From assembly GCA_045540275.1 (NCBI GenBank), contig JAZQGX010000300.1, positions 1 to 6,509 on the forward strand: a stretch of 6,509 nucleotides of DNA. The letters are read 5' to 3'. The first letter of the stretch is position 1; each line of letters starts with the position of its first letter. Position numbers and translations under genes: made by a program. Origin of the DNA: RGIG8368 sp045540275. Its GTDB lineage: Bacteria; Verrucomicrobiota; Kiritimatiellia; RFP12; UBA1067. This document shows, one piece after another, positions 1 through 5,719 of this stretch. Below the pieces are notes generated by a model that made no database searches, was not told the DNA's origin, and worked only from the letters and a program-made list of their open reading frames with translations.

Positions 1-657
1 GAGAATCTGGAGGTCGGCGAGGCGCTCGGGGTAGACGCTGAAGTTCACGAGCCCGGTCACCGCGCCCTTGTGGTCCGGCGGCAGCGGGTCGTAGTGGCCG
101 ATGCCGCGCACGCGCACGAACGCGCCGAACGCAAGACCCTTGGGAAGGGGATCGCTCCAGCGGATCGGCAGGGCGATCTGGACGGAGCGGCTCTTGGGCC
201 CGAGGAGGATCTGCGTGTACGTCTCGCGGCGGTTGATGTCGGTGACGATGCCGCGCACCGCGACGAGGCGTCCGTACCACGCGCGGCGGCCCGCCTCGCC
301 GTCGTCGCCGACCGCGTACATCTCGTCGACCGTCATCTCGATCGGTTCGGGGAGGCTGCCCGTGCCGATCTTCTCGGTTTTCGCGCGCTCGATGCGCGGA
401 CGCGCCGAGCCCTTCGGCATCACGCCTTCGACGCGCACGCGGTCGCCGGCCCTCACCCCGGCCCTGTCATCCGCATTGCGGATGCGCCACGCGCCGCCGT
501 CGTCATCGAGGAGGTAGTAGTAAAGGTCGGCGGGGCGGTGCCAGACGGCCACGCCTTCCACGCGCGCGGGCGCGTCGTTGGTGGTGAAAAGCACCTCGCC
601 GTGGCCGAGGGCCGCGGCGAAGGCGAGGGTGACGAGAATTCTGGTCTTAAGCGTCAT
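1..657 (-). CDS. Secreted OB-fold-like protein, 3' end outside window (possible sensor-kinase N-terminus)
   Basis: An open frame of 219 codons without a stop runs from an ATG at 657 off the left edge. The N-terminus (MTLKTRILVTLAFAAALGHG) is a typical Sec signal peptide with cleavage near residue 20, so the protein is exported or anchored further downstream. Residues about 28-82 and 127-189 look like two related beta-rich modules, each ending in a 'GDRVRVEG' or 'GAFVRVRG' strand. That pattern is typical of OB-fold-like domains. From family knowledge, tandem modules of this kind precede the transmembrane and kinase parts of many Verrucomicrobia sensor histidine kinases. Whether this is one cannot be seen, because the C-terminal part is missing. 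The region is markedly G+C rich (48 of 60 bases at 241-300). There is no Shine-Dalgarno sequence, and a promoter abuts the ATG, which supports this start and a leaderless mRNA. The coding call is firm; the function is not. Confidence 0.75.
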   Translation of the reverse strand, partial: MTLKTRILVTLAFAAALGHGEVLFTTNDAPARVEGVAVWHRPADLYYYLLDDDGGAWRIRNADDRAGVRAGDRVRVEGVMPKGSARPRIERAKTEKIGTGSLPEPIEMTVDEMYAVGDDGEAGRRAWYGRLVAVRGIVTDINRRETYTQILLGPKSRSVQIALPIRWSDPLPKGLAFGAFVRVRGIGHYDPLPPDHKGAVTGLVNFSVYPERLADLQIL

Positions 658-692
658 GCGACAATTTTACCAAAACTAACAGGCAATGTGAA
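658..692 (-). promoter_or_regulatory. Sigma70-type promoter predicting a leaderless mRNA for the OB-fold gene
   Basis: On the minus strand, TTCACA (687-692, five of six matches to TTGACA) is followed after exactly 17 nt by TAAAAT (664-669). The context TTTTGGTAAAAT resembles, but does not perfectly match, an extended -10. Exactly 6 nt separate the hexamer from ATG, so the expected +1 is the A of the start codon. No purine-rich ribosome binding site exists in that gap. The same 12-base motif and spacing precede the transposase gene at 6401-6418. Confidence 0.6.
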
Positions 693-699
693 GGGCGAC

Positions 700-721
700 A
701 GATGACCGGGAGATGAACTGG
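700..721 (+). repeat. Degenerate REP-unit heads beside the composite REP pair
   Basis: GATGACCGGGAG and ATGAACTGG follow each other directly before the intact head TGACTGGGAG at 722. They resemble the tandem heads seen at 5544-5555 and 6466-6509. They look like decayed partial copies of the REP head without the hairpin part. Confidence 0.4.
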
Positions 722-806
722 TGACTGGGAGAAGCGGCGTCCCGCCGCTTCGTAATCTGAACCTTCTCCTTTTTAGCAAGCGGCGGGACGCCGCTTCCCC
801 CAGTCA
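722..806 (+). repeat. Composite REP pair (two inverted hairpin units with conserved spacer)
   Basis: Two copies of a REP-like unit face each other. The left unit is head TGACTGGGAG plus the hairpin AAGCGGCGTCCCGCCGCTT at 732-750 (8-bp stem, TCC loop). The right unit is its inverted copy at 778-806, with hairpin 778-796 and head CCCCCAGTCA. The 27-nt spacer contains TGAACCTTCTCCTTTTTAGC. That spacer recurs, slightly altered, in the pair at 5562-5651, but on the opposite strand, so the whole 85-90 bp pair behaves as one mobile unit (BIME-like). It fills the gap between the 740-aa gene and the OB-fold gene. There it could stabilise the 3' end of the former's transcript, although no clear T-run follows it. 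Confidence 0.85.
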
Positions 807-830
807 GTGAACGCTTCACCATTTACGCCG

Positions 831-3053
831 TCAGCGAAGAATGACGGCGAAGCCGGTGTGGAAGAACTTGAGAACCAGGCTGCTGCCCCGCTGGACGACT
901 TTCCACCGGCCGTTCGGCCGCACGGCGATTTCGGCCGTGGACCAGTTGGCGATCGACTTTGCCGCGAAGATCGTGTAGGTCTTCTCCGTGTCGAGCGCCG
1001 CAACCGTGTCCGCCGTCGGCAGATTGGCGAGCGTCGCCCGCGCAAAGTCCACGTCGAGGTCGAGCGTTTTGGGCGTATCTCCAGGCGTGACCGCTGCAAC
1101 GTGGTAGCTCGCCGGCAGCATCATGTTCTCGGGCCAAGTGCCAGAGCCGGAAAGGACGACGTTATCAGCAAGAGTAATCTTTTCCGCAGGATACTTAGTC
1201 AAATCAGCATTGTTCTCAAAGGTGCCTGCTGCGATGTGCAGTGCAGGATAATTTGTTGTCGTATCACGAGTGCCCAATGCAGCCGTATTTAGGTCATTTT
1301 CGGCAATGATGCGGAAATCCGTGCCGAGCGTCAACTTGCCAGATCCAATCTTCCGTATTGTCGGTATTGCGCCACCCGTCGCACCAGTTGGAGAAAGAGC
1401 AAGCGCACCTTCTATCACGCTGTCGGTATCCGACCTGGCGCCAATTTCAAGCGTTGGCGCCCACCGGATAAACGTTGCGGCATTGGGATCTGTCTGCCTA
1501 AGCGCTCCCATATAGACAGTGTTCGCCTGACTTCTCGTGACTATGTCAAAGATTCTGCCGTTCCTCGCGGAAGCTGCGCCCAAGACGCCCCAGACCACGT
1601 TTGAATTGCCGACTTCGGGAGCGCTGTACACAAGACCGTCTGCTGCTCTTTCCGCCAAGTCGCCATTGAGGAAGTTCAATGTTCCCGTGAAAGATTCGCC
1701 GCCAAACGGATATTCCATGCAACGCCACATTCTGTTTTGCGTACCGGCCTTGCGATCAAGATTGACGATCGCCGTCCCCACAACTGTGCCGATGTTTGTA
1801 ATCTGAGAATTGTTCAGGTTGACATATGTTATGGATGCGCCACTCTCAACCCGGAAGTTCGCCTCCTTGTCCTTGTTCAACACGGTGTAATTGACGGGAA
1901 TCACGAGCGAACCGTTCTCCACAACAGTCGCTCCCGTATATTTTGGCATTTCAGAGAGAACAAGGGCGCCCTTGCCTTTCTTCACAAGCCCGCCCTGGTT
2001 GGATGCGGCAAGAGCGGTAGCAAAAGTGACGTCACGGTCGTTCGTGTCGATGGCTATTGCAGCCGTCGAGTTCTTGATGTATGCCGAGTAGTCGGTCGTT
2101 ACCTTCTCGCCCTTGACGTTGCCGTCTGCATCGTTGTCATCGTAGACACTTTCGCCGTAGACGAGCGTACCGCCACCGAACGAGATGTCTCCAGTCGTGC
2201 GGCCAAGCAGTGCGTTCTTGTGTACGAGCGTCACCGTGCCGCCGTTGATTTCCGTGCCCTTCGAGTGGCGTGTGTCGCCGAGAACAAGATTGCCCGTGCC
2301 GACCTTGCGAATCTTGACATAGGAGCAGCTGTCGGAATTGTTGTCGCCCATCTGAACCGTCAGCCTGTCGTCGCCCATCTTGCCATTTGCCGCGCCGACT
2401 TCGAGAACGGGCGTTGCACTCGCCGTGTTGAAGCGGATGGCGCTTGTTCTGTTGATTATGGATGCCGTATAGAACGAGCCGAAGGAGAATACGGCATTGG
2501 ATGTGCCATTGTACTGAATGTTTCCCGCCTGCGTTCCGGCGACGATGTAGCGAGCCTTCTGGGAGGGCTGAAGGCTTGTTCCAAGCTGGAAACGGTCTTT
2601 CCACGTGCTGTTGAAGTAGAAAGTGCCTTCGAACTCACTCTGGTCGTTGTCGAGGATGATAGACTGCGCGGACGAAGCTCCCGCTCCTGATGTTGTGTCG
2701 GCTGCGAGACGAACTATTCCGTCGCCGGTGAACTTTCCGGTGAACGTCACGTCAAAACCAGTGTTTCTTATGAGACGGGCTTCTGCATTTGCCGTAGACG
2801 ATTTGGGGAAGTTGATTTCAGCTGCAATAGTGGACGCGGACGACGGCTTGAAGTAGATGGATGTCGTCGCCGTTACGGGAATGATGGCCTTGTCTGTCGC
2901 AGCGAGCGGATAGCTTGTGCCGTCGCCGCCTGTCCAGTTGGACGAATTTTCCCAGTCACCGGACGTTCCACCGTTCCACGTGTAGTCCGTGGCGAATGTG
3001 GAAATCGCCGCTGTTGCGAGCGCGATTGCGAGAATCTGTTTGTTTGAACGCAT
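831..3053 (-). CDS. Exported beta-strand-repeat (autotransporter-passenger-like) protein, 740 aa
   Basis: The start is supported by a strong AAGGAGGG Shine-Dalgarno 5 nt upstream. Residues 1-21 are a Sec signal peptide ending STFA. They are followed by a 'DYTWNGGTSGDWENSSNW' segment (from residue 23), the usual opening of Verrucomicrobia-type proteins with autotransporter-associated beta-strand repeats. Recognisable repeats of the form K-x-G-x-G-x-L-x-L...G..T.(i/v)..G.(l/v).(l/v) lie near residues 250-276, 355-388 and 566-580. The last is degenerate. This predicts an extended right-handed beta-helix at the surface or secreted. No C-terminal beta-barrel, PEP-CTERM or sortase tag is visible; the chain ends in a short hydrophobic strand (VLKFFHTGFAVILR), so type V self-export is unlikely. 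A 317-codon antisense frame lies inside it and is a shadow. It shares promoter architecture and signal peptide with the gene ending at 3359. The ligand or substrate is unknown. Confidence 0.88.
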   Translation of the reverse strand: MRSNKQILAIALATAAISTFATDYTWNGGTSGDWENSSNWTGGDGTSYPLAATDKAIIPVTATTSIYFKPSSASTIAAEINFPKSSTANAEARLIRNTGFDVTFTGKFTGDGIVRLAADTTSGAGASSAQSIILDNDQSEFEGTFYFNSTWKDRFQLGTSLQPSQKARYIVAGTQAGNIQYNGTSNAVFSFGSFYTASIINRTSAIRFNTASATPVLEVGAANGKMGDDRLTVQMGDNNSDSCSYVKIRKVGTGNLVLGDTRHSKGTEINGGTVTLVHKNALLGRTTGDISFGGGTLVYGESVYDDNDADGNVKGEKVTTDYSAYIKNSTAAIAIDTNDRDVTFATALAASNQGGLVKKGKGALVLSEMPKYTGATVVENGSLVIPVNYTVLNKDKEANFRVESGASITYVNLNNSQITNIGTVVGTAIVNLDRKAGTQNRMWRCMEYPFGGESFTGTLNFLNGDLAERAADGLVYSAPEVGNSNVVWGVLGAASARNGRIFDIVTRSQANTVYMGALRQTDPNAATFIRWAPTLEIGARSDTDSVIEGALALSPTGATGGAIPTIRKIGSGKLTLGTDFRIIAENDLNTAALGTRDTTTNYPALHIAAGTFENNADLTKYPAEKITLADNVVLSGSGTWPENMMLPASYHVAAVTPGDTPKTLDLDVDFARATLANLPTADTVAALDTEKTYTIFAAKSIANWSTAEIAVRPNGRWKVVQRGSSLVLKFFHTGFAVILR

Positions 3054-3058
3054 GGAAT

Positions 3059-3066
3059 CCCTCCTT
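3059..3066 (-). promoter_or_regulatory. Strong Shine-Dalgarno for the 740-aa gene
   Basis: AAGGAGGG on the minus strand ends 5 nt before the ATG at 3053. It is a near-perfect anti-16S match and fixes this start codon. It contrasts with the transposase and OB-fold genes, which lack any such site. Confidence 0.85.
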
Positions 3067-3083
3067 GGTTGATTGACACATAT

Positions 3084-3130
3084 AGTTTAATATTTTTTTG
3101 CGCTTCGCGCTATCCCCGCTCGCGGGGATA
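3084..3130 (-). promoter_or_regulatory. Promoter module: upstream palindrome plus -10-like box (copy 1)
   Basis: A perfect 20-bp palindrome (TATCCCCGC, two bases, GCGGGGATA; 3111-3130) is followed on the minus strand by a small GC palindrome (3100-3110), a run of seven A, and TAAACT (3084-3089). The palindrome edge and TAAACT are exactly 21 nt apart, the same as in the other large gene. If TAAACT is the -10 box, the palindrome is centred near -43.5 and replaces a recognisable -35. This is the geometry of a site for a dimeric activator that contacts RNA polymerase. No intrinsic terminator is implied, because the tract after the hairpin on the gene strand is A, not T. The role is inferred; the palindrome and its spacing are seen directly. 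Confidence 0.6.
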
Positions 3131-3153
3131 GAAGGGCGCATGGGGGGAAGGGG

Positions 3154-3237
3154 CTAGATTTCTAGGATTCTAGATTTCTAGACTTCTAGGATTCTAGACT
3201 TCTAGGTTCCTAGGATTCTAGACTTCTAGAATCCTAG
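3154..3237. repeat. 8-bp-periodic CTAG array (10 units plus a final CTAG)
   Basis: Eleven CTAG tetranucleotides occur at exact 8-base intervals from 3154 to 3237. The units are CTAGATTT, CTAGGATT, CTAGATTT, CTAGACTT, CTAGGATT, CTAGACTT, CTAGGTTC, CTAGGATT, CTAGACTT, CTAGAATC, then CTAG. The four spacer bases vary, but the CTAG core and the period never slip. The array lies between the terminator-like hairpin of the upstream gene and the palindrome-promoter of the downstream gene, about 100-185 bp before that gene's start. It contains no start codon or ribosome site and is not coding. Its function is unknown. Confidence 0.9.
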
Positions 3238-3240
3238 CGT

Positions 3241-3315
3241 GAAAACAACTTTATGAAAAGCGCGGGCGAGTTCGCCCGCGCACCAGAAGAAAGTTGTTTC
3301 CCCAAAGTTGTTTCC
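3241..3315. repeat. Nested repeat: AAAGTTGTTTCC direct and inverted copies around a hairpin
   Basis: AAAGTTGTTTCC occurs at 3290-3301 and again at 3304-3315 (14-bp period). An inverted copy with one mismatch lies at 3241-3252. The first direct copy and the inverted copy flank a 10-bp-stem hairpin at 3260-3281, so the segment can fold into a long two-tier stem. It lies three bases from the CTAG array. The design resembles a small palindromic intergenic element, with the hairpin also positioned to end transcription of the gene stopping at 3359. Confidence 0.7.
3256..3281 (-). terminator. Probable intrinsic terminator of the 691-aa gene
   Basis: On the minus strand, GCGCGGGCGA, two loop bases and TCGCCCGCGC (3260-3281) form a 10-bp GC-rich stem followed directly by TTTT. 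It starts about 78 nt past the stop codon at 3359. The T-run is short, so termination may be partial. With the separate promoter downstream, it argues that the two large genes are separate transcription units. Confidence 0.5.
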
Positions 3316-3358
3316 AACTCACACCAGGCCTTGGGGTGAAAGGCCCGGAGAAGGGGGC

Positions 3359-5434
3359 TCAATTCCCGTTTTCGTGATCGCTGACCAGCACCTTGTAGTA
3401 CAGAACCCCGCTTTCCGGCAAATCAGCCGAAAGCGAGAATTCCGTATCGTCCTCGCGATAAAGCTTATAGACCGTCGCTTGAGTCGTGTCCGGTTTTGTC
3501 GTCGCGCTGATCGCATAATACAGCCCTGGCTTCAGATTCATGTTCTCATGGTTGAATTTGATGCTCTGGTCTTCAATCGTCGCGGCCTGGCCGTCACTTC
3601 CTGCCTCAATCGCAGGTTTTGCCTCGTCCTTAAGCGTTATTTCGTAGGTGTAGGTGTTGTCGCCGTTTGATGTCACTTTTGTTTCAAAGTAAGAGTCATA
3701 ATTTGAGGCAAGTGCATCGTTTGAATATTTATACGCCAATTTGGCAATTTCCACCGCACGACCAGGGTTCATCGCATAGGTTATCTTCCCCGTTGCATCC
3801 ATTCTTGCAACTTCTGTGGTTTTTATACCATCAGTCTCCACTTTGTAAAGAACAACAGGACCCAGTTTTCCCTGATTGACAAGCTTCGCCTTGACTGTGT
3901 TATCGCTTCGTACCCTTAAAGTTACGCTTGAAAGATCCGCATGATTTACAAGTTCGCCTTCCTCGATTGTAAGTGTAGCTCCTTGGATGCATGCGAAGTT
4001 TTCGCCCAATTGCAAAGTGCCTTTTCCACTTTTTTCTACTCCCATTGTATTAGAATCGTCAAGCGATGAATTCCAAACAATTTCTTTGCCGGCCGCCACG
4101 CTGATCTTTACAGGTGCGGTAGAACTGTTTTTAATGCGCTCTAGATAGTCGGTTGATTGCGCATCGCTTGCGAATGCGAGTTTTCCGCCGGCAAATTTTA
4201 TGTCTCCGTTTCCAAGTGAACCTTCACCTTTGAGTTCGAGAGTGCCTTCTGAAATGGTTGTTCCCCCGGTATAGGTGTTTGCACCGCCTAGAGTTAGCGT
4301 GCCGTTGCCGACCTTATCGATTGCTGTTATGGCTGAACTTGTTCCATTGCATAGAGTGCCATAGAATGTGCTATCACCGCCAAGACCGCCAATTTCTAGC
4401 GTACGCGTTCCTGCTGTAGAGTTGCAGACTTGTAGCGTTGGCATCGCCTGCTTGTTATTGTTGATCCTGTCGTCAGTAGATAATGCGCCGATTTTTGCAG
4501 TATTATTTATCTCGCTATTGCCAAAGCGCAAGACTAAGGTTCCGTATTGTGAAACGCCAGTGAGGTTATCGCGTGGATAGAGAAAGCAGATTTTTGAATT
4601 TGGGAATCCTTCGGCACTGTTATTGGAGAATGAGCCGCTACCACCTGCGAAGAGAGATATTGTTCCGTACGCTTCGTTGAAATTACCCGACCATGAGATA
4701 TTGCCGTTTTTTGTCCCAATGACAAGCTCGGAATTGTCTGCTATACAAACATCACCCTTAAAAGTTGTTGAGTTCTCAAGCCAGAGAATATTTCTTGCGG
4801 TTGAAGTTGCATCATTGGCAACATTGAGACTCGACCAGTTGTGCTCAACATTAACGCCCGTATTGCAAAACAGGTGCGTGCCGTTTTTTAGAGTCAATTT
4901 CCCGTTGCCGAACAAATTGGCTCCCATAAAACGAGGAAATTTTGATGCCTGTGCATTTATGTCTGTGATGTTATCCTCCATGCGAAAATTAGAGAATATG
5001 GTTTCACCAGTGTATGTATTGCTTTTATCTTTTTTTTCTTCCTGAAGAAAGTATTTCTGCCCTGTAGCCAAGCCGGAAAATTGCACTGTCAAAAGTCCGT
5101 CAAAAGTGACATCTTTTAGGAAGTTTTGCGCATATCGCCCAGATGTTGCACTGAGATTCAATGTCGCAGATTCGGTGGCAGTAATTGTCGTTTTGGCAGC
5201 GACACTTATCTTATTTGCGGCACCGTTAAATGTTAAGGTATATCCCGCCAGATCAAGCGTTCCGCCGTTGAGCGCAATTTCACTGACAGCCGTGTCCGCG
5301 GTCAGCTTTCCGCCCGCAAGCGTTGTGCCGTCAAGATTGACGCCGTCTGCCGTGACGGTCAGTTTGCTTGCTCCGTGTGCCATCGCCGCTGCGGCGGCGA
5401 GCGCGATTGCGAGAAACAGTTTGTCTGAACGCAT
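3359..5434 (-). CDS. Exported beta-strand-repeat (autotransporter-passenger-like) protein, 691 aa
   Basis: The start at 5434 has a GAGAGGG-type Shine-Dalgarno 6 nt upstream. Residues 1 to about 21 (MRSDKLFLAIALAAAAAMAHG) form a Sec signal peptide nearly identical in DNA to that of the 740-aa protein. The best family signature is at residues 374-401, where KVGNGTLTLGGANTYTGG begins a textbook autotransporter-associated beta-strand repeat. Weaker copies are near 176-182 and 464-495. The rest is Gly/Thr/Asn-rich and beta-prone, as expected for a beta-helix. The C-terminal part (about 560-691) differs from the other protein: it has a 'LKPGLYYAIS' strand at 634-643 and ends near 'GVLYYKVLVSD', like a terminal beta-sandwich module. 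No beta-barrel or anchor motif is visible. Base composition is clearly lower in G+C than the OB-fold gene (26 of 60 at 4681-4740), which may reflect rapid divergence or transfer. Surface adhesion or structural roles are plausible but not shown. Confidence 0.88.
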   Translation of the reverse strand: MRSDKLFLAIALAAAAAMAHGASKLTVTADGVNLDGTTLAGGKLTADTAVSEIALNGGTLDLAGYTLTFNGAANKISVAAKTTITATESATLNLSATSGRYAQNFLKDVTFDGLLTVQFSGLATGQKYFLQEEKKDKSNTYTGETIFSNFRMEDNITDINAQASKFPRFMGANLFGNGKLTLKNGTHLFCNTGVNVEHNWSSLNVANDATSTARNILWLENSTTFKGDVCIADNSELVIGTKNGNISWSGNFNEAYGTISLFAGGSGSFSNNSAEGFPNSKICFLYPRDNLTGVSQYGTLVLRFGNSEINNTAKIGALSTDDRINNNKQAMPTLQVCNSTAGTRTLEIGGLGGDSTFYGTLCNGTSSAITAIDKVGNGTLTLGGANTYTGGTTISEGTLELKGEGSLGNGDIKFAGGKLAFASDAQSTDYLERIKNSSTAPVKISVAAGKEIVWNSSLDDSNTMGVEKSGKGTLQLGENFACIQGATLTIEEGELVNHADLSSVTLRVRSDNTVKAKLVNQGKLGPVVLYKVETDGIKTTEVARMDATGKITYAMNPGRAVEIAKLAYKYSNDALASNYDSYFETKVTSNGDNTYTYEITLKDEAKPAIEAGSDGQAATIEDQSIKFNHENMNLKPGLYYAISATTKPDTTQATVYKLYREDDTEFSLSADLPESGVLYYKVLVSDHENGN

Positions 5435-5440
5435 GGTGAT

Positions 5441-5450
5441 CCCTCTCTCT
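5441..5450 (-). promoter_or_regulatory. Shine-Dalgarno for the 691-aa gene
   Basis: AGAGAGAGGG on the minus strand ends 6 nt before the ATG at 5434. It is weaker than the AAGGAGGG of the sister gene, but correctly placed, and supports this start. Confidence 0.65.
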
Positions 5451-5469
5451 TTTGTGGATTGATGCCGAT

Positions 5470-5516
5470 ATTGTATCTTTTTTGGCCGCGGCGCGGTATC
5501 CCCGCACGCGGGGATG
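5470..5516 (-). promoter_or_regulatory. Promoter module: upstream palindrome plus -10 box (copy 2)
   Basis: The palindrome (TATCCCCGC, two bases, GCGGGGATG; 5497-5516, one outer mismatch) lies exactly 21 nt before TACAAT (5470-5475, five of six matches to TATAAT) on the minus strand. Between them are a CCGCGCCGCGG palindrome and a run of six A. No -35 hexamer is recognisable at the expected place. The order, spacing and A-run repeat those upstream of the 740-aa gene. This gives a predicted leader of roughly 29 nt and suggests a shared regulator. Confidence 0.62.
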
Positions 5517-5543
5517 GGGGAAAACGGTTTCTTGAGGTTGGCT

Positions 5544-5555
5544 GATGACTGGGGG
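5544..5555 (+). repeat. Isolated REP-unit head
   Basis: GATGACTGGGGG stands without its hairpin, directly before the composite pair that starts at 5562. It is comparable to the head-only copies at 700-721 and 6466-6509. Confidence 0.5.
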
Positions 5556-5561
5556 GAGCGT

Positions 5562-5651
5562 TGAGTGGGGGAAGCGGCGTCTCGCCGCTTGCTACAAAAA
5601 GGAAAAGTTCAATTTTATAAAGAAGCGGCGGGACGCCGCTTCTCCCAGTCA
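5562..5651 (-). repeat. Composite REP pair, inverted relative to the one at 722-806
   Basis: Hairpins at 5572-5590 (AAGCGGCGTCTCGCCGCTT) and 5623-5641 are inverted to each other and carry outer heads TGAGTGGGGG and, on the minus strand, TGACTGGGAG. The 32-nt spacer read on the minus strand contains TGAACTTTTCCTTTTTGTAG, matching the spacer of the pair at 722-806 read on the plus strand. The two composite copies therefore face each other across the pair of beta-strand-repeat genes. Confidence 0.85.
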
Positions 5652-5677
5652 GGACGAGGAGTGTAGCGTTTTGACAG

Positions 5678-5706
5678 AAGCGGCGGGACGCCGCTACCCC
5701 CAGTCA
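5678..5706 (-). repeat. Single REP unit next to the transposase 3' end
   Basis: On the minus strand, head TGACTGGGGG (from 5706) is followed by a hairpin at 5678-5696, which has one altered base at its foot. It lies 14 nt beyond the transposase stop codon with the head towards the transposase gene. RAYT genes are typically flanked by their own REP units, so this supports a functional link. Confidence 0.8.
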
Positions 5707-5719
5707 GACCTTCCCTCAG

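Noticed and set aside
70..705. Plus-strand open frame of 211 codons
   Set aside because: It is antisense to the G+C-rich OB-fold gene. Open antisense frames are expected at such composition, and the product is low-complexity Ala/Arg/Asp rich.
1737..2690. Plus-strand open frame of 317 codons
   Set aside because: It lies wholly antisense to the 740-aa gene, which has a strong ribosome site, signal peptide and family repeats. The antisense product resembles no family and has no proper start context.
3073..3078. TTGACA on the plus strand as a -35 box
   Set aside because: No -10-like hexamer is present 16-18 nt downstream on that strand, and it would drive transcription against the local genes.
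3111..3130. GC-rich palindrome as an intrinsic terminator
   Set aside because: On the minus strand it is followed by A-rich sequence, and on the plus strand the T-run precedes rather than follows it. Its fixed spacing to the -10 box in two genes fits a regulatory site better.
3154..3237. CTAG array as a coding repeat or CRISPR
   Set aside because: The 8-bp period is not a multiple of three and no frame with a start spans it. Units are far too short for a CRISPR repeat.
722..5651. Inverted REP pairs as the ends of a composite transposon carrying the two large genes
   Set aside because: Y1/RAYT enzymes act on single-stranded sites with defined left and right ends, not on terminal inverted repeats of this kind. 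No target-site duplication is visible beside the copies.
5572..5706. Possible CRISPR array (three similar repeats)
   Set aside because: The repeats are in mixed orientation, have unequal gaps, and the gap in the composite pair is conserved rather than unique. They fit REP units next to a RAYT gene.
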